Source: Sinotaia quadrata (lineage: Eukaryota > Mollusca > Gastropoda > Architaenioglossa > Viviparidae). Taken from it: 64,000 nucleotides of DNA. The stretch's first letter is position 1. Each line of letters opens with the position of its first letter. Under the pieces are notes generated by a model. It was given only the letters and a program-made list of their open reading frames with translations. It searched no databases and was not told the origin of the DNA. The position numbers were made by a program, and so were the translations under genes. This document shows, piece after piece, positions 23,995-37,800 of this stretch. Location: positions 30,722,379 to 30,786,378 of the forward strand of contig CM054182.1 in the NCBI GenBank assembly GCA_028829895.1, read 5' to 3'.

Positions 23995-26900
23995 CTAAAC
24001 ATTGGAAATAATACATTAATAAAATAGTAAATCAATGAATAAAATAGCCAAAGTTGAAAGGTCAGAAGTGGTAGGTGAATAATGATAATTTTATAAAATT
24101 GAGTTAAATGATTTTTATTTTATGTGTTAAAATAAATAGTAAATTAGCAAAATGTTAATGAACAGTTTTAAAATTGTCTTTTCCTGTCATATAAGGGCCT
24201 AGTGACTAAGTGTATATATTAATTAGGAAATGTTTAATGAACAATTTTCAAACTGTCTTTTCTTGTCATGTTAGTGTACGTTGGTTACAAAATGTTTAGT
24301 GAATAGTTTTCAAACTGTTTTCAGTTTCTCATCCAATAATGACTAAGAACATGTTTACAGAAAAAGGGAGGGGAGAATACCTTTTATAAAAAAAATGTAA
24401 TGAATTCAAAGTTATTTTTAAAAAAATTAATATAAACACATTCTAGTGCAGAGAACGAGAGTTCCTGGTAACGATGTAATTTTTTAAAAAATGAATAATT
24501 TATAATTTTGAACAAATCCTGTTTCTAGATCAAATTATTTTTTGAGTAAGGGCCTAGAGATCTTAATTCCAAAGGCTGATGTTATTTATAAAATTAATAA
24601 TTCATAATTAAAAATATACAAAACCGATTCTAAATAAATTATTTTCCCCCTTACAAAAACTTATACTTGTCTTCTAAAAGGTAATGTTAAGAATGAACAA
24701 TATGAAGACTTTAATATTTCTACAAAAAGAATGAAAAAGAAGAGATATAACATGAAGACAAAGAAAACTTTTCACAACTGTAGTTCTAAGAATGAAAAAG
24801 AAAACATGACAAGAAAACATTTCACAACTGTAGTTCTAAATACGTAAATAATGAAAAAGACATTTGACATGACAAGAAAACATTTCATAACAGTAGTTCT
24901 ATATAAAGAATGACAAAGAAAACATTTGACATAAAAGCATTTCACAACAGTACGCTTTAGTGTCTTGACAATATTAGAAGTCTTACCATTTAAAACCCTT
25001 TCGTCAAACCATTAAAGCTTGTAATCAAGGGAAGAAAAACAAGAAATCCAATAAATCAGGCTTTAAAATTATTTAATACCCTGTGTTTTGCTTGACTCAA
25101 GATCATCTGATCTCAATCATACAGGTTCAAAGGGGTGAAACAAAAGATAGGGAAGCCTTGGTCTGTGTATATGCTACATATCTCTTTGCCTCAATGAATG
25201 CTTGTTGATCATGAAACAGGATAAGATACTGTGTCACAGTGGACTATACAAGAAAATGAAAAGAGTATTTGTCAGGCGAAAGCAAAACTTAGCCCGGCAT
25301 CACTCCATAAACATTTAAAAATTAAAATAATAAAATGTAGATACATGAGAGGTATAGGAACCATAGCATAAAAATATACGTTTAAAGCATTCAACCAAGA
25401 CACTAATTACAAGACTGACCAGCCACTCCAAGACATTAGCAGGACGTTAGAGTTATACAAGACCTGACCACCCAGGGCTAGGGCACAGGTTAGGGATCAA
25501 AGGTCACTTGTAGCTAACTGATAGGAGGGATGGATAGTCTCACACTGAGCTATAGGCCAGAATACAGGAAGCAGTCGGGGGATCAAAGGGCCACTCTTAG
25601 CTAACAGTAGAGGGGAGGGCTAGTTCAAAGAAATACCAGGAATACTGGAAAGCCTTTATATAAGTCGGGCCGAACCAATTCTCTTCACTGGCTCAGAACA
25701 ACCCGAGTTTTAAAACACGCAGGAGCAGTCCCAGAGATTTCATCTGGTAACATTTTAGAAGGAAACAGAAAATTTCTAAGTCAGAAAGACTAATCCTTGA
25801 GTGTACTGCACTCCAACCAGATGACGTTGGGTTCATTCGGTTTCGGAACGTGAAAGGTATGTGTGGCTAATTTTAATTTTTGTAAAACTTAGTAAATATA
25901 ATAATAGGAGGTGCGAGGATAATTTATGTATTCTAACTACACCTTTCTTTCAGATTAGTGCCAATGTGCTCAGGGAAGTAGTAGCCCTGGCACCTAAATA
26001 CTTTTATTCTGTAATTAGCAGTTACTTACACTGCCTTAATTACATTTCAGAACCAAACAGTAATCAGAGGAAGAGAATCTATAAACAGTAACTAGAGAAA
26101 GGGTAGCTACAAAGTGTATCTACAAGCAGAAGCTAGGACCAGAACTGGGTCATCTGCCGATTGTCTACGCGGAGCGAGAAGGGGCGGAGCCAGCTTGCCT
26201 GCCGTTGGAGAACGTTTGCGCGACGAGACTCAACGCTGTGTTGACCTTTGCTCCAGCTGTTGAGCTAAGTATAGAAACATAAACATTGAGCAGAAGTGCA
26301 TAATAGTGTATCGGAACTGAAATACAGAAAAAGGAACGATTTGGGGAAAGGAAAACGGACACTGAAAATCATTTCATAAAGGGGGCTAGCATCTTCCCTG
26401 AATTAGTTATAGGACTTATATTTTGTAAATTATTTTGGCCAACATTGTTAACTGTACTTCTTTTATTGTTATTTTCTTCATTCTATTTTCTTTTATTGTT
26501 ATATAAAGTTATTGTTAAATTTTCATTAGTGTTGTCAAATTTATTGTCATTCTTGTCTAGTATGATTTTATAATTGTTATCGTCACGTCCGTCTAACGTC
26601 TGTCTTGAGTCTGTCTTTCGTCTTATCTGTCTGTCTGTCTTATCTGTGAGGAATCGTTTCCTCTGGGGGCTCAATACGAGTTACCGGAAGTGACGTCCTC
26701 AACTTGTTGTCCGTCCTAGATATCCGTATTTAGGGGGGTACCAACAGTATTCCACTATAAGAAAAGATTTTACTACACTGAAGCCAATCTCAGAATGGTT
26801 TCACATGAAAATAGATACAAAAGACAGTATTCCATCATAAGAAAAGTTTTACACTAGAATCAATCCCAGAAGTCTTATAAAAGATTAGGCATTCTTAAAG

Positions 26901-28793
26901 ATTAGTAAAATAGTATTAAATTTTTATATTTTTAAAACAAAATCTTTTATACTATAAAGTCCTAATTACTGCCTTGAGAATGAATGAAAAATATGAACTT
27001 TATGGATTAAAATACACTTTCCTCCATGGAATATGTGCTTATATATATAAAATTTAACATCTTGGAAAGGACCCATTTAGTTTGTATCAAAGTGTTCAAA
27101 TTGATTTAATGGAATTTAAATTTCTTGAACAAATAGTATAACATGTTTTGATAAATAATAAGTTAATTTTCTCAAAATCAGTGTTATCAAATTTTCAGTG
27201 TTCACAATCACTTTTCACATAGCTGTCATTTATCTCAAAATTATCCAGCAATCAGTACAAAATACCATACATACTCAAGTATAGAAATTTATTCCTATTT
27301 TGGACCTTAAAAACATACCCCCGACACACAGTCAAGTCAAAAATACAAAACCAAACAGATTCATGAACCGGTCAATGTTGACTCCCACCCACCCACTCAC
27401 ACACACTTACTCAGTTCCTGCTGCATATTGGTATCCTTCAGATATAAACTTGCTGCTTCATTAAAAATACTGGAGTCAATTTTAGTAGGCTGTTAATTAT
27501 AGTAATTATTAAAATAAAGACATACACTCGATACAGATGCCAAACAATATAAATAAAAAATATCCATTTTGCTTGCATACTTTATCATGCACAGCTATGT
27601 AAATCAGTCATTGTAAACACACAACATTTTGTCCCAAAGGCACTATTATCAATGAGTTTCATGAAAAAAGTACTTGTTATGAGAATGGCTTAAAGATAAA
27701 AGGATAGAATTTGCAGAAAGCCAAGACAATTCCAATGTAATGCAAGAATTCAGAATCAATGAAAACTTGTTCAAGAAGCTTAAAATAAAGGAATCCATAC
27801 AAGAAATGCAGGAGAACGAAACAAGCAAGGTGAAGGGACACTTCGTTGTTTCGGGCTCTTGACAGAGAATTAAAGTAAAGCAGGAAAATGATTGCATCAA
27901 TACTCGAGGATCAATTCAAATTTGCACCCTTCAACTGAAAAGGAATGAAAAATATCACAAATTGTCGGAAATATTGAAATGTCTTTTATCTGTGGGCTGG
28001 ATGGTGAGGCCATGTTATGAACTGGTTTTTACTGTTTCTTCATCTACACACAAAAAAATGCACAGAAATTACGACCAGTGTTTGGCATTTTGTGCCCACC
28101 TTTTCACAATTTTATTAAAATTATTTTAATTCATAATGACATTTTAAACTTTTATAATAACCTGAGCAATAATAATATTTTGAACTTTATTACTTTAAAT
28201 CTTTATAAAAATAGTGCTTTCAAACTTGTAACATTGTAACTTTTTGGGGTTTTTCAATCTCTTGGTTATGCAATCTTGGTCTGACTTACGGCTTTGGCTG
28301 CTACAAGAGGACATATATCAGATTATGGCCCCTGGCCTATGGATATTAAGAATGGTTTGGGAGATCTGGAAAACAAATGTTAGGATGCTTAAATAGTGAG
28401 AGCCAAGGATTGCATTGATAGATTGGCTTAGACTTCATTTTAAATAGTGAGAGCCAAGGATTGCATTGATAGATTGGCTTAGACTTCAGTTTAAATAGTG
28501 AGAGCCAAGGATAGCACTGATAGATTGCCTTAGACTTCATTTTAAATAGCGAGAGCCAAGGATAGCATTGATAGATTGCCTTAGACACCACTCTAGACAC
28601 CTGGACATCTGCTACAACAACCAAAGCCTGGAGTGAAGTTTCCCAAACCTGTACAAAATTATAAGTTTGTGCACTCAATGGGAAATTTGAATTTTATAAT
28701 TCAGTGGCTGCCAGCAAAATATCAGTCTCATGATTTCTCTAGTTATTTATTAGAAACTAATCTTTTTTTTAATTTTGCAGCTTGATTTATTCA

Positions 28794-28827
<34 letters not shown>

Positions 28828-31800
28828 TTTTACCTGTATAATGTTAAGCTAATTTTATGAGAGTGAAAGCTTTTTGTCCAATTTTCCTCTCATCTGTGAA
28901 CTTGTCTGAATGGATGAACATGACGTCATTAAGAAGCACAATAGCAGGCAATGTCTAAAAAGGAAATTCTACTACTGTCCCCACTCTGGCATTTTGTGTG
29001 GCTTAGACTTCGGCTAAAATCAGGCCTGCCTTGATCCTCCACTCAAATGCCTTATTTATATACTACCTGGCCAGAAGAAGACATCTTGCCACACCCCTTT
29101 TTGCCTGGACCAGATGACAATGAAATGTTGTTGCTTCTAAGAGCCACAGACGAGTCTCATTTTAGCCACCAAGTGGAAGATAAGTTTCATTACTTTGAAA
29201 AGACAATATTATTTGTGCTATGAACTCTTTATGAAGACAACCTAAATTACTAACTACAAATACATATGATCCATCTGAACATTTTATCTATTCAATTTTG
29301 ATTGTTTTATTATAATTAAATTCTTTGTTATATTTAATTTTACACTTTATGTCATTTTTATGATCAGAATTTAGCAGCGATGTTTTTGTGCAACAATGTA
29401 ATTAATTATCTTTAAACTTTTCACTCATTCACACTTTTTTTAACTTCAACTTATAATCAGGTCATTTATTTTGGAAGCTTTTAAAGAAAAAGTCCAAAAG
29501 TCGAAGGGTTGACTTATAGTTGGATTGACCTATACTCAAGTATACAGCATATATCCCCATAGTTAGTCATGGGGAACTAACTCAGAATGCATAGGATAAT
29601 AAAATAACATTTGTTAAAAACTAGCTAAAACCGAGTACAAAAGTGTGAGTGAGGGAGGAAGTGGGGGGGTGTTAAATGAGATAAAATGAAAGACAGAAAG
29701 AAGAAAATTTTAAAATGTGGAAATACGTGTTAAACTTACGTGCAATCATCTTTGTTACTTGTCTCTTTCTCGCAGTCAGAGGGATTAATTCCTACAAGGC
29801 AGGTGAGGTTGAGGTTGTCTAAAAGTAAAAAGAAAATCATTGAATTTTCTGTCAGTTACAAAACAGTAATCAACAAGATATACACACTATTCATTTTTAT
29901 GTAAACCTAACTGAAAACTGAAGCAACTGATTTTCCATGTGATGTATTGTGGTTGAGGAGAGGATTTTTATTATTGCTATTGATTTAGAGAAAGGGCAGT
30001 TAACATCATGCCCATCTCTCAGCAAAACATCACAAAGTGTAGTTCTCATACAATTTATTTTCTTAAAACAGCCAACCTTAGTAATGGCAAAACTTGAAAT
30101 AAAACACAGGCCTACAAATATAAATAAATAATTAATCCAAAGCAAAACTTGGCTTACCCTTGTTCATGCATAAGTTATAGATTCCATCTGAAATAAGGCC
30201 AGCATTGGGGACTTTACCAACTGTAGTGGAATTGGCATCTGCCAAGCACTTTTGCAAGTCATTAAAGATGCAGTAATAGAAATTCTTTGTCTTCTCTTCC
30301 TCACTGCACAAATCAGAGCATTTTATTATTTGAAAGGAATTCCATGTACAGTGTATTTACTTCCATTCACACATATGTATATATAGAGAGAGCATTAGAG
30401 ATTTTATAAAAATTAGAATACTAATATTAAATAAGTCCTCATTATTATTGGTAGTGGTGATAATAGTAGTAATACTGAGTTAAAGAAAGCACATATTCAA
30501 CAAAATGGCATATAGATATATAATTTATACATATGCTGCCAGTAATTAATGTATAATATACAATTTTTATTTTCACTGCCAGCAATTTATGCATAATATA
30601 CAATTTATATGTTTGCTGCCAGTAATTTATGCACATAAATTTGTTTGCTATAGCAATTTATAAATACTACTGACTAAAAATTAACTAATTTTATATGCAT
30701 GGAAAAAAGATCTTTACAACATCAAGCAGTATATATGGCTCACTCTCTGGTTAGATGTACCATTTTGTGACATTAAGTACAAAAATTAGTGAATTAAATC
30801 TAATTAATTTACATTTTAAAGTCTAAAACAGGGCCTAATGCTCATGCAAAAACATAAGAAAAGATAAAAATTATAAAAATATGTCATAGGAGTTTGAAAT
30901 ATGTAGTATTTTACCAGAAAATAAATATTTTAAAATAAATGATATAATTATCTCATTACAATGGATATATTTTCTTGACTAACCTAAATTATTAACTTTA
31001 TCTGGATACATTTTTATTTAAAATAGGGTACAAAACTATAACTGTAAAATGGAAACCATACTAACAAAATTATCTGGATACATTTTTATTTAAAATAGGA
31101 TACAAAACTATAACTGTAAAATGGAAACCATACTAACAAAATTATCTGGATACATTTTTATTTAAAATAGGGTACAAAACTATAACTGTAAAATGGAAAC
31201 CATACTAACAAAATTATCAGCCATCATAAAAGAAGCTATATTTTTCTCAACACAAAATGGGCTAATGTACTGTGAAGAAAATATTTAGTAATAAACAAAG
31301 TATCTATAAATATAACATTTTTAATATATAATAAGCCTAATTGCAATGTTTATATTCTTGAATGTAATTCACAGGTTTTATCTAACCTCACTAGCTCTGA
31401 TATAAAACAGATAGCTTGTGAAACTTTAAATGCAAAAGAAACTGCATGGATATGTACAGAAATATGTAAGCTATTTATGATTTAATTAATTTAATCAAAA
31501 TATATTGAGATCATCAGAAATGTTAGCAGTTTTGAAATGTCAATGAATCTAAAAATTTTCCTGGCTTTACTGCTGCAACAATGTGTTCTTAATGGAAATG
31601 AAAGTTATCTTTCTTATTTGGTACTTAAAGTTAAACTCAACCCACCAAGACAAAATGACAAGAAAGTTATCTTTCTGGAATATAGTGTCTTTGAAAAAAT
31701 GTAAGTAGTAATTCATGATATTATCGTCATTATTTTATATTTACAAATTTATTAATTTTATATCTGAAATGTTAATGTTTGGTAAAAGAATAAAAGTTTT

Positions 31801-34800
31801 GGATCTGATTTATGTGGAAACTAAGAGTTACAAAAAATGTGCCTTTTAGTTTTAAAAATATTTCTTCACAAAATTTATTGTTTGCAGATAAAAGGAATAG
31901 TGAATGTTGCTGTAATGTATTATCACTTCTAAGAAAACCTTGATACAGTAAGTTTGTTGGATTATTTATAAAATCATTTATAAAAATGAAAATTAAAGAA
32001 AAGGGCTGTATGTATGCACATAACAAAAAATATGTGCCATTTTTCAGTTCAAAATGAATTCGTATTACAAATAATTACAAAATAAACACATATTCCTGCA
32101 ACTATCTTATGTATTTCTCACATCAATTATAAATATATAGAATATAAACAATAGATATTTCATTGCTTTATTTTTAAGAAAACATATTTCAAATGGACCC
32201 ACTCTTTGTGGTACACTTTCCAGAGAATGAGTCATTTCAAGCAAAGCTCTAGAAACAAAATTTAAGCATAACCCATATTCCTAATTCCAACACACATACA
32301 CACACAAATCCCTCACAGTTGTGACAAATTACATAAGTATATGATTTCATCAGCCAGAAGTTGTATATATATATATATATATATATACAGGAAGTCGGTA
32401 TGTATCAGGTTCCTTTGTGAACTCAATGAGTCAAAAATGTAAATTACTGAAAGTTGCATTAATTAAAATATTATTATAATAGGTTTGTACAAGATTTTTT
32501 TTTTAAATTTAATTTAAAGAAAAATGTTCAATATGTCAGACATGATATTGAAACATTAAATTTTTAATGCAATAAGAGTAAAGCCAAACTAAACATGTAT
32601 CTTTTCTATATATTTTTAAAATTATCATTAGCAAATAATAAGTAAATTGATAAAACAAGCAACAAAAATGCAAAAGATTAGTTTCTAATCAATAAAGCAA
32701 TAATATTATATATGTTATTAATAGTAGCTTCAAGATAAGTAATATTTTCAGCAGTTGTAACTAATATAAGTTTAAATATTTATTATTTTACAAAACGTTA
32801 CATATACTAATATAGCGCAAATGGCAATTATAAGATCTAACTCTAATCTCACACAATATGTAGAAAAATGGCAGTTCTATTAATTCATAAAATTATATGA
32901 AAGTGTGTATGAAAATAGCCAAAGTTAAAAAAAGAAAATCGTTAACATATGCTTATACAAATATTTATAACATAACACTGATAAAAAGAAAAGAACAAGT
33001 GAAACTATCTTCCTTTTAACCATATTCCAAGAGCCGAGTGACAGATTTAGTATTTAAAAGAAACAATGTCAACAATAATATATTTAATCAGAGGAATAAA
33101 GTTAAGAATTATCTCTATCTATGGTCAAATAATTAACCATCAATGTGAGAAAACATATCATCTGTACTTACTAATGATCTATTTTAGAGTAATAACTTTT
33201 CAACTTTTTATTATTATTTTCTTAAAGTCCTATTCCAATCTAATATAAAAACTTTGAACACTTTAAATGAAATGCAACTCTAACTAAAGGTTATGGTAAA
33301 AAGCACACAGAACAAGATAATGCAGCACCATGTATTCCATGCCTTTATAATTTTTTATTATTTCAGCACTATGTATTCCATGTCTTTATTATTTCAGCAC
33401 CATATCCATGTTCAAAACTGGCACAAGTGAGGTTTATAAAATAACATAAAATGATTACCATTTATACTTACCCTTTTGTACAGATATCTGAGAGGTGCTG
33501 AAACACATATGTGAGATCATCTAAGTTTGTCATGATTAGAGCATTGTCAAAGCCTGACACAGAAGTATTTGCTTTACAGCCCTGGACAATCTGAATCTGG
33601 GTAGTGCAGTCTTCATAGACATTCTGGCCAATGGCAGTGCCTAGAAAATGAAAAGAAAAAAATTATTAAAATTAAAATTACCAGTTTTAAAAGTACACTC
33701 AAATATTTCTTCCCTTTCTACAATATGCTGTAGTTTACTTATGATAAGTCATGCAGTGATAATCATGAACATTTGAATGTAATACATATTGTAGTTTGTA
33801 CATTTTCTTTCATACACATACTGAACATTTAACTGTAACATAAGTAAGTTTTAATATTATAAAATATTACTTAATTTGCAAAGATTATAAACTGAATGTT
33901 GGCAAGGTTGTATTAAAAGAGTGTTGCTGGTAAGCAATCAACATCACCAATATTTTACACCTCCTCCAACGGGTCACACACCCTACCTTTTTTCCTACCC
34001 CCTTCCCCAAGCCTGCATGTTAATTGTTACTTTTAACATCCCTATTTTGTATTTTGTTAAGATGCTAAACATCATTACTGCATTTAAATTTTTAAAAAAA
34101 TATTTGCTTATTTATATTATCATTGTACAGCAAAATTACAGATTAAAACTTTAAAATTATAACAATATTACATATTCAGTACATTGATATTGTCTATTCA
34201 ACATCACCTTGCCAATCATAATTTCAGTCGTCAGATGTTTTCTGTTGTTCAAATCTTACAATAATTATTACTCTTTACAACAGAACATATGAAAATGTGC
34301 AGTAAAGCAACAAGACTCCTACAGGTAACTCTAGTTATCCACACTCTCTAATAACTGAACTTCATTTATCAACTATTCCATTCCTGAATCCTGTAGATGG
34401 GTTTATGTTCTCACCATGCAGGCATGCAATGGATGCAAAGACTGACAGCCAGGTTTTTTTTCAAAAGATTCTTGAAAAGCTAGTGTTTATATGCCAATGA
34501 ACCTATGTTTAGATCTGGTAGTGATGTATGTTATATTGAAGATAATTAAAATAAACAGTGATATAGTATAAGTAATAGTATTTTAATCAATTTTATACAT
34601 ATACTGACTCATAGATGTATTTTATATCGCAATTGCTACATTTTGCAATAATCCGTTAAGTGCATTATCAAGCAGACAAATCCCAAAATATAGTTTATTA
34701 TAAGAGTAACAGCTAATTATTTCTAATAATCCTTTAACCATTATGTCTAAATATCAGTTAAGCAAATTGTCAGCTTCATTGCTTGCTAAGAAAAAGTGAT

Positions 34801-37800
34801 GATCAAATTTTGGCTCAATGAATTTGTGCATACAGATTCATCATCAGGTCAGACCATCAAGCTTGGTGCTATTTTTAAATATCGTTAAAATGACAATGAT
34901 GTTTGCTTGAAAGCAAATGCAGGAGGGATTTATCCATGGGTAAAAGGTAGTAGGCTTGGAAGCTGGATTATCTTAAACGACATATCAAGCAAAATATACA
35001 CACAGCATGAGACAAGAAGCCACACAACGTAAAAGTTCTAAAGATTACCAGGTTAAAATTTTGATTGACAACGTCCTCTTGGCTATCAACAGGAACATAT
35101 CTATGAATGTGGTTCAAGACATATATAATCATATGGCTAAGTATGCTTCACTCCCTGATAGTTGGCGCAGTAAGAATTATGCCTTTGAGTTTGTTGATTC
35201 TATCAATTCTGTAGTGAAGGATTAGCGAACTTCACAATGCAAAGTTCCACACATTAACAGTAGATTAGAGCACTGATATATCAGTGACCAAAATGTTGAT
35301 CTTATAAGCAAAGTTTCTGCCATATGCCAGTAATGTTTACAAGACAATATTTGTTGGAATTTTGCTTGTCGACATGTGACATTAAATCTGTTGAATTAGC
35401 AATAACAGAGTTTTAAGGAGAGAATTAAATGAACAAACAGAAAATGGTTATGTTCACCTCTGATGGTGCATCAGTTATGCTAGGCAAGAACAATGGAGTT
35501 GCAGCAATTCTTTGCCAATGTATTCCAAATCTACTGGAGCAACATTGTGTTTCTCGTCATGAAGATTTAGGCATAGAAGATGCTTGCAAACACATCTTTA
35601 ATGGCAGACATTGAAACATTCCTTAGGACAATGTACACATTGTTCAGTAGATCATCAATATGGAAAGCACAGTTCATCGAACTAGCTATGGTGTTGAAAT
35701 GTGATTCCGTAGCCTTTAGACCACTGAATGAAATCAGGTGGCTATCACAGCATTTTCTGTATGAGCATTGCTGAGAAACATAAAAGTGTTGACTGAATAC
35801 TATGAGGAACAAGTGTGTCTGTATAAAGATCCAGTCAAAAGTACTGCTTGAAGAAACAAAGAGACCCGCAGTTTCGACCTGCACTGATTGTCTTTGATGA
35901 AGTTGTCGGTGAACTTGCTGAATTATGCAAGCTGCTACAAAGAAAAAGATCTTACAACCATCGACACATACCAGTTGTAAAAGCAAAGATCACTAAGCTC
36001 CATGCCCAGTACCGTGGTGAAAATGTGCACTGGACCAAAGAGGTTGCTAAATGCTTGCAAATGATGAGGATATAAATGAGTTCCATCCTAAGATTCGTTG
36101 AATGTCTATGTTTGCACCTGGACTTTCATCTCCCTGAAAGTGAGTTGATGCAATGGGGAATCTTTGATATATCAGCATTAGCCAACACTTCAGATTTTAA
36201 TTTTGGTCAAGAAGAACTTGCAGCATGGGTTTCCAGATATGCAGCATTCCTGGAAAACTATGATGACATTCTGCCAAAACTTATAGATCAGTATCGTAAC
36301 TTAAGGTTTGTGCTTGCAGAAAAAAATGAAATGTGGGTTGATGCAGATTTTCTCAAGATGGTTCGATTTGTAATGAACGAGGAACAATTCTGCAACACTG
36401 CCATTCTGTTTGATATTTGCACCACATTTTTTGCATCAAGCGTTGATTGTGAGTGTGGATTCAGCCTAACAAACTATAAAAACAAAATCTTGAAATAGGC
36501 TGGAAGACTTACATTTAGAGATGTTTATGAGGATTAAATTGTATCAGAATGATAGACATCAGATCAACCTTGACAATGTGTATATAAAAGATGGATCTCA
36601 CTGATCCAGAAATGACTGACAGCTATTGGAAGTGGATGTGTTGGCTTTTAGTTGCTTGATGGGATAAATAAATGAAATAAATATTGCTTTGATTGAAATA
36701 TTATGTTTCTGATTATATTTATTTAATTATAGTTACTTTTTTTAATTTATAAAAGTTTCGCACTTAATTTATGTAATTGGCATGTGTGTGGTGTTTGTGG
36801 GCTGTAAAATGTTGCTCACAAAAAAAATTATGCTGTAAAATTTTGCTTACGAACCAGCAAACTTTAGAGGGAACAGTGGTGATAACCTAGACCAGGGGTT
36901 GGGAACCTATGGCTCGCGAGCCAGATGTGGCTCTATTGATGGCTGCATCTGGCTCACATACAAATGTTCGATTATCCTCTCTACAACTTGCTCTTCAATA
37001 TTGATGGCCCATGTCAACAATTCTCCTCTGAATGTTGCTGTCCAAAAGTGATTTAGCATCTAGTTTTTTTAGCAGCTTATGCACCCAAAATTTCCCTAGC
37101 AACACCTAAGATGCAAGGCTTAACTAACTCCTCAACAATAATATTAATAAATGGGTTTTTCATTTTATATATTAAGAGCAGCTAAATAAGATGCTTGAAG
37201 TATTTGTCACTAATCATCATCTTCTTCATCTGACTTTTCATCTGGTTGTATAATCTTTCAACACCAAAAAAAACAACAGTGGCAATCACTTGGACAAAGA
37301 AATTTCTGTGGACGGAAAACAGTCTACAGACCAGCAGTTGAAAACCACTGGTTTAGAGGACAATATGCATGATTAACCAAGTTTTATATATGTATATGTA
37401 CAAATTAATGCAAAATGCACTATATGTCCTATTCCTAATCAGTATTAACTATTATTATATAATATGTAATTACTACATGTTGACTTGCAACTATAAACAT
37501 GACACATGAGAACAGTCACTATTTCCTCTCCACAAATGCCAAATAAACTACATCTAAGCTGTGTCTGCTCTATTCTTTATTTACAATGATGAGATAATCA
37601 CGCTGACAAATTCAAAGTTTAGATTAATTATCAGTATATCTTGTACATTTTGGTGTCAAATGCAATGATAACATTCAACTCCTGGAGAAAAGTCAAGGTG
37701 ACAAATTGTACTTGTTACTGATATTGATAACAAGATAAATAAACTACTTGAATGTGAAGGTCTTTTTATTACTTTTTAAAAATCAATTATAAACTACAGC

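Noticed and set aside
23811..24035. 74-codon single ORF starting at 24035 as a stand-alone small membrane protein
   Set aside because: Its first 13 residues are intronic; a consensus acceptor and matching phase place it as the last exon of the 12-Cys gene.
28346..28678. 110-codon minus ORF with YQCYPWLSLFK repeats
   Set aside because: Follows from the 51 bp intronic minisatellite (period divisible by 3).
35567..35986. 139-codon minus-strand ORF
   Set aside because: It lies antisense to the recognisable hAT transposase relic on the plus strand and is its shadow.
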